64,000 bases of DNA from Apis mellifera (taxonomy: Eukaryota; Arthropoda; Insecta; Hymenoptera; Apidae): the NCBI RefSeq assembly GCF_003254395.2, contig NC_037642.1:2884501-2948500 (forward strand), written 5' to 3'. Of this stretch, positions 29,201-44,200 are shown piece after piece. Under the pieces are notes generated by a model, which saw nothing but the letters and a program-made list of their open reading frames with translations, searched no databases and was not told the DNA's origin. Positions within the stretch are counted from its first letter, which is position 1; each line of letters begins with the position of its first letter. The position numbers and the translations under genes are program-made.

Positions 29201-32200
29201 ATTTATTTAATCTAAACAAATTTGGATATCTTTTTAAAGAATTCTCACGAATAAAACTTTTTCCTAATTGATTATTATTATTAGTTTAACTTCCTATTAG
29301 AAAGATGGCCTATTGTGATATTAAGAAACCTTTTTAAAGACATTTACAATATTTACAATATTATTTTAGAAAATAATTTATTAAAATATTTTTTAAAAAA
29401 AGAAAAAAAATGACTTCTATTGATTCACATATAACAGACAGATCTAGCAAACAAATGTTACCTTCTTAGAAAGGAAAATAGGCCATATTCAACGAAACAA
29501 TCTGTAAAAATAGCAGTAACAGTCACTAATTCTATTCAAATGTATCTCAAAAAAATGGGAGAGCCAACTATTAAACGTTTCACAGCATCTCCTTCTTCAT
29601 TGTAATTTCATTCTAGGCAAGTGTATTACAACGTGGTGAAAGGAAATATAATTATAGTACATGAAATAATCGCGATTTCCTCGTAAATCTATTGATATAC
29701 ACAGATAATTATTACGTATAATCGACATTAGATATCGTAAATTAAAGAATTTTTATGATACATTTAGATATTTATACAATAGATATTATTCATAGACAAA
29801 TTTAAAAAATAATATTGGAAAATGTTTGTCGTAATATATCGAAGAAAAAAAAAAAAAGAAAAGGAAGAGGAAAAATGGAAAAGAAACGACGTCAAATTAC
29901 AGTAATTATCTTTCCAAACCCACGCGAAAGTCTTTAAGTTTAAAGATGGTTTTCATCGGTTTGCGAACGGCACAAGATTAAAGGATTACGAAACGAGCAA
30001 CGCCGGTCGTGAACAGAACGTGCGATGCACACACAAGGCACGACGCATTTTAATAAAGGCCAGCTGGCGACGAGTTGATGAAGGCGGGAAAGCAAACGGT
30101 GAACCATCTTCGAGACATTCGCGTTTTTTTGTATATTTTTTTTTTTTTTTTGATAGATCGCAACGTGTCACATTGAGCAATCGACGATTGCATAATGATC
30201 ACGATTCACCATGTCGTGCAATTATTACAGAAATGGATCGATCATGCTCGCCTTATGTTCAATTTCCATTCACGCTTTTTATAATTTGATTCTTCTCCCC
30301 CCTTTTCTTTTTAATAAATTATGCATCGTATCGAATAATTTAATCTTTCTTTAAATGAGCGTATTGAAAAAGGATTGAAATTTTTTTCGTTAAATTTTTT
30401 ATTAGATATTGATCGTGTTTCTCTTTTGTTGTGTAAATAATTAATTTTTTATTTAAATGAATGTATAATAAGATATAGGAAAAATACAATGAAAATTACT
30501 TTTAAGTGAAAATTATACTATTACTTCTCGAAAAGAAAAATGAAGAAAATAAACAAATGAAATCGATATGATTAAAGTGATATATAAAAGTTTACACAGC
30601 AATTTACAATAATGTATGCAAACTGCATGTGTTATATGTCTATACTTCGCACTTGAAGCTTCACAAACTATTCTCGATATCCACAGCTATTGCTTAAAAT
30701 AGAATAATTCTTATTTAAAATAATATTTAAAATATTTTTCCACTAAATTTTAATTTAATTTTCTCAAACCCTATGAATAAGCATCGATTCAATAACTAAT
30801 TCAAAGTACGATGATCGAAATCGTTTTATCAAGAGCACGTTCGACTCAACGAAATTGTGGTTTATTATTTTCATCGCGTGAATGGAGACAGGTGAAATCG
30901 ATTGCAAGTTACGTCAGCATCGATTTTGCGGGATAAATACATTTATTCTATGTGACGAGGAAAAGGAAGTTTATATATTGCTTCATAATAAATAAATTAA
31001 TAGTAAATTTATTAATTTAATTAATTATGATGACATTTATGATACCACAATAACTTTCGTCATTTTGAATTTACAATCCTAATGATAACGTTCCACTTAT
31101 AACAAGAATGTAATTAATTTCAAGAGAAAAGCGTATATTATATATTTTGTATGTATTCAATTTCTTTTCTAATTTTTTTTTTCTATCTATTTTTGATAAG
31201 TAACACATTACTTTTGTATTTTATTTGATTTACTCGTATAATATATTTTATGATATAGATATCTTTTATATTGAATAAACAATATACAACGAGAAACAAG
31301 TTTCTAGAAAAAATATCTATGTACAAATTATCCATAAAAATTACAATTAAATTAATACATGAATTTTAAAAGCATTAATTAACGATTAAAATAATCATCG
31401 AATGTATCACACGTCAAAACTTATCAGATGCATTAACAAAAACATAAAATTTCTTTCAGAACGATAATCATCGACAGAAAAATTTTTCTGGTATGATCAA
31501 TATCTACGTACATATATATTAAATATTAATCTAAAAAACTTTCATTTCGTTGCGACAAGAATGATAAATGAACCCACTGTAATTGTACGTTCTTTTCTGA
31601 AAACGTGCTATGCCACTTTTTCGTGATGAAAATTCCATCTTTTCACTTTCGAAATCTTTTAATAAATGCTTCAAACCTTCTGCTCGCGGAGCAACGATCT
31701 TTAAAACTGAAATAAACGTTTATCATGGATCTTGAAGTATCAAAAGAAATGGTCACTGTCAAGGACAACTGTTGATCACATACATTACTACGTACTTTCC
31801 TGAGGAATTTCACGTTAATGCAAGTAATGAATTATCAGCTAATAATGATTAAAAAGCATAGAAGATAAATTTTTTGCATTAAAAAGTTTATACATATAAA
31901 TAATATTTTATAAATATAAATAATTTCTTATTATAATGTTTTAAATTACAATTAAAATTGTAATTTATTTTTCAAAGAAATATTTACGAAAAAATAAAAC
32001 TTTCAAAGACGAACAATAATTAATGATTTTAATCTTCAATATATATATATATGTTTCCAGCTTTCAAAATTATTTATATTTTTGTTGTACTATAATCATA
32101 TTTGAACAGAGAGAAAAGGAAATTTGTAAAACCAATCATCCCCTTTCTAATTGTACCACTATTGCAGAGGCATCCTCCCTCTAATCGATCGGAAGTGATA

Positions 32201-35200
32201 TTACTATCGAACTTGGGAGAAGTGGAGAAGTGGATGACTCAAATATACAGGATAGGAGAGAACTTTAGGAACATTGATTGCTATTCTGATGATTCAGCAA
32301 CGAAATTCAATTGTTTCACTTGTTCCAATAACAAAGAATCTTCAAAGAAAGTTCTAGTATTAAAAAAAAAAAAAATATATATGCTGCTAGAAAAACATGG
32401 AAATTTTATGCATAACTGAATTCAAACTGCTCTAACAATTTATATTCTAATTTTCTGAATTAATAAATTTTAATAAAGCCAAGTAACAGAAATTGAAATT
32501 GATCGATAAATAATATATTACGCAATAAATAATAGTTATTATGATATTTAACTCATTAAACGAATACAGACAATATCAAAGAAAAAGAATATTAAATACA
32601 CAGACTTTCACAGACTTCATTAATGATCGTAACGAACAAAAATTTTGTCAAGAATGTGAAAAAGATTTTTTATTTCGAATCGAGAAGTATTTTGAGCGAG
32701 AAGTAACAAAAAATTTCCGACCAAAACGAAACACGAATGGAAAAAGATGGTTCCGCGCGAGTAAGCGCGGGTAAAAGCGAGTAAACTTCCGAACGAGACC
32801 ATGAAAAGTGTCTGTACCCGAGCAAGAGTTAGTATGCACATGCACATGGTGACTACAAACTGACTTGCGGCACATGGAAACTGGGGGATAAAGAATGTCC
32901 GACTCTTCCGTCGTTTATGACTCATCGTTTGACTATTTGGTTCGTCTAACGCCGACCAAGGAAGAAAACCAGACTGGATAAACGACGAGCTAGCCAGTCT
33001 TTTCCACGTTTCTTTTAAACTTTCCTTTTTCCCATGAAAATTGAATAGTTTGCTAGTGATAAAGAAAGTTCAAATATTCAAGGTGTTGGTATATTTGTGA
33101 GCAACTCCTTTTAAACATAATTATTTATTAAGTCATAAATAATTTTATTGAAAGCTCGAGTAAAAATCAAACATTCTAGTTAAGAAGAATAAAAACTGAT
33201 TTCTAAATCTTCTTTATGCTTTCATTTATAAAGCTATCATATTATATTTAATGTGTAATTATAATACTTATGGCTAATCCTTCGTGTAATTTTATTTATC
33301 GAATCTTATATGGAAATAATTAATAAGAATTTTGCAAGCCACTTTTCAAATTAAAATTTAATTACGTCTATATGAATATATTTTCTGATCTCCTACTATG
33401 AAAAAATACAGAATTAAAAATCTTCAAACTCATAAAACTTAAGAAATATTCCCCTATAGGTATAAATCCTACAAATATTATACGTAACATTTTTGTTTCT
33501 TATTTGAAATATTCTAAGCAGGCAGAGTTATATATCATGAATTTATAAGCCATTTTATGAAAGGTCTTTACGAAGTCTAGGCTCAACAGCGAGACGTGTA
33601 AATTAAATTGTCGAGACGGAAAAAGAGGAATGCATGGCACGTGAGTAACTCACGTGACACGGTTTCACATCTTTCAAAGACACGGTAAAATTCATTTCTT
33701 TCGAATATTTCACGGTTGAACACGAGTAACACTTAGTAAAAGCTTACAAAGAAATTTGCTGTTTAACTCTTTTAGACAATTTAGTGATTTACAAAGACAT
33801 TTCACACGTTTTTATTTCAATGTTTCGCGCCAGAAATACTTTCGTATAATTTTCACAGGTGAGAAAATATTCATATACATTATACATAATTATATTACAT
33901 ACTATTATTTTATATTTTTAATATAATGTTTTTTATTCTTATTATTCTTATCTTTTATTCTTATATATTAATAATATACCCCTTTTAACTGCTTCTTTTT
34001 ACAAGTCCAATATATCATGAATAATTTGATAAATATTTGCTGGCAACACGATAATAAATATGTGCACTTTTGGTACATATTTACTTTCAATTTAAAAAAG
34101 TTTTAATAATTCAAATATTAACACAAATATTTTTCTGCCTGTTAAATAAAATTATATTAGTAACAAATATACTAATATAAATCGAAAATACGTATTAGAA
34201 TGATTAAATAATTTTTTACAAATGTTCTTGAAATCTTAAGATAGAATCTTAAGTGAAAAGGTGATAAATCTTTGATAAATTTAACTTGTTAAAATTATTA
34301 ATCATTATTTAGATAAGCACATTCTTCTAATACATAATTATTTGGAATCAATACACTCGTTAAAATATTTAAAAAATAGTAACAAAAAAATTTTTTTTTT
34401 AATTTACTTACCTAATAATCAAATACGTTTAATTTTATTTACTAAAAACTAAACTGAAACTAAAAATATATTATTATATTAAAAAATGCATTTTTATAGT
34501 TCTTTGATTTATATGGATGTAAATGATTAATTTATTTAGCTCATTTATTTAGCTTCTAACTGACGTTGAATACCTATCATGTCAGTTTCTAAAATTGATC
34601 ATTCAATCTTATCTGACTAAAGTGGGTTAGAAAATAAGTATCAATATATCTTTTACATCAAGTGATAGTCATTTATAAATTGAAAAGATATTATACAATT
34701 ATAGTTAAAAAGAATTATTTTTGAAAATTAAAGTGTAAAAATTAATTATAAAAAATTTAAATATTAATAAATGTACTTAAATATTTGACCACTATTCATT
34801 AATTAAAAATTGGTTATTTTAAATTAATAAATCTCTATCTATCATTCAACTGATTTCTGTTTAAAAAAATAAAAAATGACTTTAAAAAAATACAAGTGAT
34901 AAAGAAAAAACATAATCATCTTCCAAAATTGTTTAATTTTTATCTGAAATATTTTTTATTAATATCATTATATTTAAAACAATTATATAACATATAATGA
35001 TATAATTAAAAAAATACGCATAATATTATAATATTAAAAATTTACTGTAATATTTATAATATTATAATAGTATTTTTGTAATTTGAAACATTTATCATTT
35101 TTTTTTTTTTTTGCTACTTCGCATTTAAGTAGTGATAATAAATGATGCTAATTTTAAAAAATGTGCGAAGTAAATTTATGATAGATTTAAATTCACGTGT

Positions 35201-38200
35201 TTGTTCAGGTGTTTTATAATGCGTATTTTTTTATTTATCTTTTTAAGACAATTTTATCTTTTTGTGTATTTTAAACCATAATTTCATGTACTATCTACAT
35301 ATTTTTTTTTTATTTAAAGAAATTAAGATTCAAAAAAAAAAAAACAAAATAAAATTCACTATAAAAATATTATGCATTATTTCTTAAAAACATTTTCGTA
35401 TTTCAATTAGATTCTACATCCAACAAATTAAATTAATAATAATTTCCAAACGTACCTAATATTGTATATTTTATGCCGCTTATTAAGCTGATGTCTGAAG
35501 CATATAAATACCTGCAACAAAAAATAATTAATGTTAATATAAATGAAAAAATGACACAAAAATATATCAAATAAAATATCCTCATTCTATTAACCAAGTT
35601 CGCACAAGTATAGTATTTAAATGTATAAACATTCGAATTCCCTTCAAAATCAAATAATCCAATTCGATTCGATTGCTCTTAATTTTTTAGAATTTTCTTA
35701 ATCCCATTTCATAATCCAATTATGAATTACAATCTGTACATTCTGTATAACATTCGGCCACAACTCATAACCATTCAAATTGACTTTACGTATGAGTAGC
35801 CAAGTACATTAACAGCGAGAACAATGCAAGTGCACGAAGACGAGCGTGATAGGAAGTGGAGGAGCAAGTACAAGGTGAAATATTCAATGCAAATTACAGT
35901 GACCGTAGTGGAAGGAACGAGTCTATGTCGAAAGTCGATGGGCGGTCCTCGGCACTTGACCTTTCTGCTCCCACCTTTAAAGCCTTTCATCTTGAGAGAA
36001 TGATCTTGATTACTTTCGACCCACTCAGACCTGGTGGTGTCTCTCTTCCAAAGATCTCTCTGCCAATGCCATAGATCGATCTCCCTTTCGAGTTTAATAG
36101 GGAAAACAATGGAAATATATATATATATATACACATTGTAATACACATCGATATTTCCACAGACAGATCACCCGTATATTTATCATTTCGTACTACCCTT
36201 ATTTTCTGATACGACGTAACGATCGTGTTCGCGCCCTTCATCTTTTGTGGTTTCGGAATGGAGGTATCATCGAACACTGGCTTCGCACTTTTTATTCCCC
36301 CTCGACAATGATAGGGCTCTATGAATCAGGCTTGCTTTTGTTAAGGTCTTCTCCTTTTTCTCTTCTTCTTTTTTTTTTTGTTACACGAAAGAATAGCGGG
36401 TTGGCTGGTGGAACGTGATAAGTCGGAATCAAGAGTGTTCGGTGATAATGAAAGAACATTGTGACAGGAAATTGAAATGTTTCGTGCTTGTTTACCTTAT
36501 ATTCCCTCTTTTAGGAACGTGTGAAACATTTCACATTTCGTTTCGTTTGCGAGATGATAATTCTTTTTAACTTTTCAATTGTCGAATCTTCGTTTGGAAA
36601 AAATGCAAAGAAATATATACGTATATTTAATTTGAATTGCGTTTAAATAGAAAATATTTTTCTTTTAATTAGATTATATATATGTATGTATTTTTTTTTA
36701 TTTTCCATGGAAAAATTTCTTTCGCAGCAACGTATTATCGATTTTCATTGTATTACACTTTCCTCCTCGGTTCTCAGCTCGCATATTCGTCCAAACGAAT
36801 CTTCCGGTTTATCGATTTTTCCGGATCGTTTATTTCCTTTCTACGTCAAAGTCCACGTTGAATTTCCCACAAATTCCCTGCCAGTCGCTCCACCCATTCG
36901 CAATTCCTTATTACGTGAAATTTCCTTGAAATGAAATTCTTCTCTTGCTATGGAGCACAGGTGTGAAAACTTCTTTATTTGTAAGTGTGTAACGAGTGTG
37001 GCTTAATTGCGCGGGAACCTGCAGTCTCTGACTTTCTTGAAAGATTATTAAATGTCGAGAAATGCGGATTTTTAATTTTCAAAAAGAGAGAGAAGCGTAA
37101 ATTTCGTTTAGATTTCATATAACAATGATTCAAGATATGATATATATATCTTTTCTTTTAATTAGCTTTAAAAATAACTTTTTACAAGATTCTCTATTTA
37201 AACATTTATAAATATTTCAATTATTATTGAGAAAATCTTTTATAATTAGTTTAAAAAAGTATTTGATAATCTAATGATGTGTTTTCAATGTGTTAAAGTT
37301 TATAACATATTTGTATATAATAATTATAATTAATTTTCTGATGAGGTTTCAAGATATTTCAATCAAAATTTTCAATTATAAAATGAGACGAAGTAAAACA
37401 AGACAATAGTGACAATTAAATCTCGCGCTTTATTACAAAGTATAATTTTTAATAAAAGTCGAGAACCTTGTAAATAGTTGCGCGCGAAAACGCATTTTAG
37501 AAATAATAAAATTAGAATCAACAGCGGAGCCAGCTCTTAAATAAATTTCGCACGCTAAAATTAAACCAAAATATATCGAAGAGGAAACAACAACAGTTAT
37601 CTGCTGAAAGTTAAATACTCATTACTATGTTTGGCCATTTGCAAGGAGTAATTTCGATGTTTGGATATCTTGTAATTTTAAATCATTGCATAATTGTATC
37701 TCTGTTGGGCATAAACGAGATATTGATTTACATATTATGCTGATACGTGAATTTAACTCAAATATGAAATTCTGTTAATTGAGTCATTACTGTTTACTCT
37801 GAAGATCAATATTAATTTTGATCAATGTTATACGATAGATATTCAAATGTTTAATCAATATGCTCAATCTAGTAATATTAATTTGTATTTACAAGTAATA
37901 AGAAGAAGTTAATTTTAACTCCTTGAGCAATTTAAAAGAATGATATTGTAAAATATTATATTACTTCCAAAATAATTAAATTTAAAATGCTTATCACATA
38001 TTACTAAATATTTTATTTCATTCACTCAATTATATTTTAATTTAAATTCCATATCATTTTATAACTACTTAAATCAATCATTCTTCATCCTCGATAAAAG
38101 AGCAAATACAATTAAACAATTTTCCTCTATCGTATAAATTCTTTATAAATATGCATTTAGATAACTCTATAGTTTACACGTAATTACAAGTTCCATAAAT

Positions 38201-41200
38201 TTCATATTCAACATGACAAATTTCCATATTCAATATCCCGCATATCCCTAACGCTCTAACGATTCATTAAACGTGGTTTCATTATCGCTAAACGTTCATA
38301 AGCCGGCAATTTGCATCGTGTAAGCAACTTCATCTGTCGAAAGCGACAATTGTCTACGCGATACACGAAGCTCCTAATTATACAATAGCGCTTACAGTTG
38401 ATGGCATTCGCCCCGTTCGTTCTTTTTATTCGAGTGTGCAAATCCAGATGCAACGATAACAAAAAGAAAACTCGTCATCCGCATACAAAGAATTGTACAA
38501 AAGTTTCAGATGTGTTCGAATCGATTAAAAAGTATGTGGATATTATATACTGTATCAAATTGTGAAACACAAAGATGAATATATATTTTTATAAACAATA
38601 TTTTAAATTAATTTAATATTAAAATTTTTATTACTTTTTTCATCATAGACGAATCTTCGTTACTAATTGTTCATTGAATTTTATTTCAATAGATATTTAT
38701 CTGTAGGCAGATATATTTGAGATAGAAAATATATTTATTGCAAAAAAAAATATTCTTGAAATATTTCAATTATTTATAAATATTAATCAGAATGTATGTA
38801 TATACGTCCAATATGGAACAATATTAATAATTAACTATATTAATATAACATAATAATATCTATATATATTTGAAATATATATAAATAATATATATAAAAT
38901 ATATTTGAGAAGATTCGTTTAAAAATAGAAAAAAAAATGTTTTAGTTTGCTTTGAATTTCATTTTTTGATTTCTGAAGAATCGCGTTGGTCGATGAAAGA
39001 AAATGTGCATGAAGAGCTTTTCATCGAGAAAGGAAAGGAAATGGAAGAAATAGAAGAATTTGATTTTAAAATCCAAGAGAGATCAAAGATGTTAGACATA
39101 CATAAGACAAGAGAGAAAATGGTATAGATTAAAATTTAATAAATCTTGAAAATAAAATCACGAAAAGAAATAAATAATAAAATAATATATTAAATTTTTA
39201 TTATATTTAAGTTTCATACGTGATATTAAAAAAAAAAAAAGAAGATTCACATTGTATGTGAATGTTATTAAAATTTATTAAATTTACTATACGTGCATGT
39301 TCTTTTTATAATATCTTTAATAATTTTTTAAGTAAACAATTGATCATATAAATATCGCTCGTTGAAAGAGAGGAATGTACATGCCATTAGGATCAACGAC
39401 CTGTCGTATACGACCATTCACGATCTCAATGATGTAACAGAGTGAACTTGAAAATATATCCCATAGACACTATAAAGGCCTATTGAAATCTTTTATTCAG
39501 ATCTTCAATGTAGAAAATACAAATACAATATTTCAGAATATATTTTTCCTATTACTTTTCCCTATATATTTCTTATTCTTATTTTTCTCTTATTTTAATA
39601 ATGTTCTTATACAATAGAATTTCCATTATACAAATACTTTAATATCTTTAAATTAGAATAAATATCTATCATTAATCGAAACAAAATCGTTCCATATATC
39701 TAAAATAAAATACGATGTCTATTTAAATCATTCTTAAAAAAATTTTATTTATCCAATCTTCAATTGGCAATTACGATTAAGTTTCAACTAATAAAAGAAA
39801 TTTTAGAACAAATTTCTGATCTGATTGTTAACAATCCTTACATATCTGCTTATCATTCTGTAAAAAGTGCTCTATAATCTCATGTTTCAACTCTATTAGT
39901 AGATGACACTTCAAAGGAAGTGTCCTTCAAAGAATCGTGTACCAAGACCTTCCCTTATTATTAGAAATTTCATCGATTTGCCACGGTTCACAAGTTGTTT
40001 AATTTCCCGTTATCGGGGTCTTTGTACATACTTTGAGTGGGCTTTTTAAAAGTAAAGCATCGATTGAAAATTTAGAGCGTTATCTATACATCTCTTAAGA
40101 TCACATTTTTTTAGGATACAGTTGAAAGTTTTGATAAGAATCGGTATCATGGATTAGAGGAAACAACATGAATGTGAATTGGAAAGATTATATTGTAATG
40201 TACTTAGGACAGTAGATTACTATATCTTAGGTTTATCTTATCTAGGATTTTGAACTTTCTGTTTGCAGTATCGTTTTCGATTTGCATAATATATCTAATA
40301 CTTGAATAATTCAAGTTTTAAAATTTAATATATATATATATATAATTTGCAATTTTAGTAAATTTTACCGTTTGCTCATTTAACAATGAACAAATTCGAA
40401 GATTTCACATTTCTTTATAATATAAATACCTATATAATTCCAAAATTGAACATTAATGGAAAAAATAAATTTTAATATTGCGAAAAATTAAAATTTCTTT
40501 AATATTATATATGTATTTTTTTTTTTTTTGTAATACTTTTCAAGATTTTGAATATCAAAGACAACTTATGAATTATGATTCTTCAAAAATAGAGATTTAC
40601 GAATCAACTTGTGTTTTCTATGTATACTATTTTCAATTCCAGGAAACTCGTGTGTGCAGCATATCTAAGAAATTCTGAGAAAAATAACAAACAGCAAGCA
40701 ATTTCGGAATATGAATATTTTAACAGCTTTGAATCGTTATATCTTCACTTTATCTTAACTATACACAGAATATATGATGAATTTTAAGAAAAATTGTAAA
40801 TTACTATATGTGATTTGTATTTTTAATAATGTTATTATTATTAAAATAATAATTTAACTGAATAAAACAATCGTGCAATCTCTTTTTTCTTACTTTTTTT
40901 CTTTATCATAATTTAAATTTTAAAAGTTAAATATCAATTTTTAAGAATTGAAAAAGATATAAAAAAGTTAAAGAAAAAATTAATTTCTGCAAAGTAAAGT
41001 ACAACAAAAATATCAAGCTAAAATTTAACAAAAAATGAATATTTCAAGATCCACTTAACTTTATTTCCTTATCTAAAATTCATCAGAAAAATAACTCAAT
41101 TTTTGATCAAATATTCTATGTATAGAGATAGAAATGGGAAGCAAAGATATCTGGATTCAAAAATATATATTTGTATAACAGATTCTTGGAATATAAAATG

Positions 41201-44200
41201 ATATCATTTGGCGGGAAAATCTTAGAACATCTTATATTTTATTTCATCTATTTAATATGTAAAATGTTGAAAAATAAATCTATAATTTTATTGAAATATA
41301 ATAAAATATTTTTAAACAGTTAATTTTACCTTCTAACTTTACTTAAAAACCAATTTTCTAAAAAATCTCTAAAAATTTCATTATAAAAAGAAAAAAAAAG
41401 ATTAATTTATGCTAAATTTGTCACTAAATCACAATATCAATTCTTTATAATTCATTATAAAATTAAAAAATTCTAATTGAACATTACAATTACTAAAATA
41501 AAGTGAAAAATTGTTGAAAAATTATAGAATTTAATCAATGAAAAATGAAAAAAATTTATTCGTTTAATCAATTCCAATTACACACCACTATAATATTCTG
41601 TCTCATTTCCCAACATTTGCACTTGTACTTATGTATAATTTCGCGATGGAAGGGTACAAAACGAGGCGACGTAGTGTCTCATTGGCTCGAAACGCATACA
41701 ATTGTATCCGCACGCAAAGCCTTTCAATGACTTTTTGCACACATCCTCCGGCAGTGCCAGATTAGGCATATTACGATAGAGATAGGTGAACGGTAGGCGT
41801 ATCAGACTCATTTGCATAATAACGACGCAGCTGGTTCGGGCGAGAGTCCGCAAACTGTGTCTCGTTATTACTTGATCGAATGATAAGGCAAAACCACTAT
41901 CAAAATTTAGCGGATGGACACAATTCGGAATGATTCTCAGGCACGAATAAACGTTGACAATCTCCGATTGTTAAAGCGGATCGTCAAACTCGTTAACGCG
42001 AAGACATTACCCTTTGAAACGACGAGCTTATGCGCTATGAGTATAATTGATTGGAAGCACGAGGAGCGATTTCTTTTCTTATTGAAAAATATAATATTTA
42101 CTTTGATTTAATTATTTCTGAGATTTCATTTGTTTTAGAATTTCTTTTTACTTTTATTATCATATAATTTATGTATAACTCCTGCATTAAAGACTAAGCA
42201 ATGAGATAAGATAAATATATATACATATACATATTTATATCGAACAATTCTATTCTATTTATAGGCCCTTTTTTCCAAAAATCTTGTAAGTAATTTCCAT
42301 TACGATAGAGAAATTTCCATAAATTCGACGTGTTTTTAACAAAAGAAGATATCCACGTTCGCAGCCACCGCATTGCACCAGATCGGCGTTACGTCACTGT
42401 TTCACCCTTGCCAGCCAGTTAAGCTTGGTTCTCCTCTTTAAAACCGAATTTCCCAACACTGCGTCGCCGGCAACAGTTGCACGCCACGATTAAGAAAAAC
42501 CTTAATTGCATCGAGCGAATAATTTTTTCGTCAATATAAATGCAAAGCGAAAATTAACGAGAACGAAATGTAATTTTATGCGCCGATGAAACCCGACTAA
42601 TTTTCGTTCGTAGGTTTCGAATGATGCCATTACGAAAAGATAAAAATCGATGATAAAGCTTAGCTTGGCAATATGTTAGATAATTATCAAAAATGGCACG
42701 TCATTGCGTGTGGTTCGCCATTATTACAATTTATTAGATTGATAGGATGATAATAACGTCGATTTTATATATATAAAAATAAATCAATCTATAATGTCAA
42801 TATCAGTTTTTATTAATGAGCTACGTATTAATAAATATTTTAAAGAGACATTTATTGAGAATTTATGTATATTTACTATAAAACTTTTGAGAGGTGAGTT
42901 TACTTGAATTTAGAAATTGAAAAATTTGTAATTAGAACTACATCTGTCTCTTATTAAAAAAGTTCTCTAAAATTATTAATTTTTATATATTTAAATTTGA
43001 TATTCAGCAATCCTGGTTGCTATAAAACTAAAAAACTATTATGCATAAAAGAAAAATAATAGACTACGTATTGCTATTTCGGAAATTAAAAACGAATACG
43101 TAAAATATAATGGATTATCAGAAAGATTATTAAAAGTTCTTATAAATACAAAATTATATTTGCATAAAATCATTTAATTATTGTATAAAATATGCTATTC
43201 ATATTTTATTTTGTAATAAATAATCCTCTTTAAATCCCCCTAAAATATTAACTACGAAAAATGTTACAATATTTTCGTATAATATATCGATCCAATTATT
43301 AAATATAATTATACATTAGTTATTTTTAAAAAACATGCTCACTCTTCTGAAAGAATGGACAGCTTCGTGCCGGTAGAGATCACAAAATAAAATTATTTCG
43401 CAATTGTTCTTCTGGAAGAACGATATGGCATATCTAGATTAAAATTAAAATCCATAAAATGCGAGATAAGTCTATCTTTTTTGTTGATTCTTTTATTTTT
43501 GTCAGTTAAAAAAAAATATTTCAATAAAAATACTACAAAAAAAAAAAGAATAACTTATTCCAAAGATTTTACAAAGAATCATGCACATTGTTAGTAAAAA
43601 GAAATAAATTTTTTGATGTTTTATATAATTTATCAAAATGATAAATTTTAAAACTAATTAAAATTTCAATAGAACAAATAAATTAAAAATTGTACTTTAT
43701 AAGTAAATTTCACATTTATATTTACTTTTCAATTATATTAGATATTATAATGTGATATATATATATAATATCATCATTATAAAGCGAATAGTCTATAAAG
43801 ATATTTCAGACTATTCATATATCGTAATTATAAATTGATGTAAAAAAATTATAAAATATATAATTTAATATTCTATGTAATGTATTTAATTTATTAAAAG
43901 TATCAGTTTCTAGGGTCTCAAATTATTGAAAGTGGCGTTTTCAATGGTCTTTAAAATCTTTAAAATATAATTTCCACTCGGAAACAATTATTTCGTATCT
44001 TTGTCAGAAATATACCAGGCAAGACGATAAAAAATGCTTTAACCAGTATAATACGACCTTGCATGTCCAAACGATTCGTGATTATCACGCTAATGTACTT
44101 TTTGCTAACAATGCGCATAATTCTTAATAACATGGAAATTTTCGCTTTATATTATTCGTCAATTATTATGCAAGAGATTTTCGTTATTCTATTTCATAAA

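Larger units (their letters stand above)
26640..36999. other. Intron 1 segment with several GC-richer islands
   Basis: Islands near 26640-26880, 27330-27540, 29940-30250, 32740-33010 and 35790-36560 lie in AT-rich sequence. Local structures include a nested inverted repeat at 27923-27975, a perfect CRE at 27721-27728, a double E-box palindrome at 33638-33656 and a hairpin at 35115-35172. No recognisable gene. Confidence 0.55.

Noticed and set aside
35775..36277. Overlapping 123-, 96- and 72-codon frames
   Set aside because: Several frames are open at once in a GC-richer island, one starts in a (TA)n tract, and none shows a recognisable domain or splice pattern.
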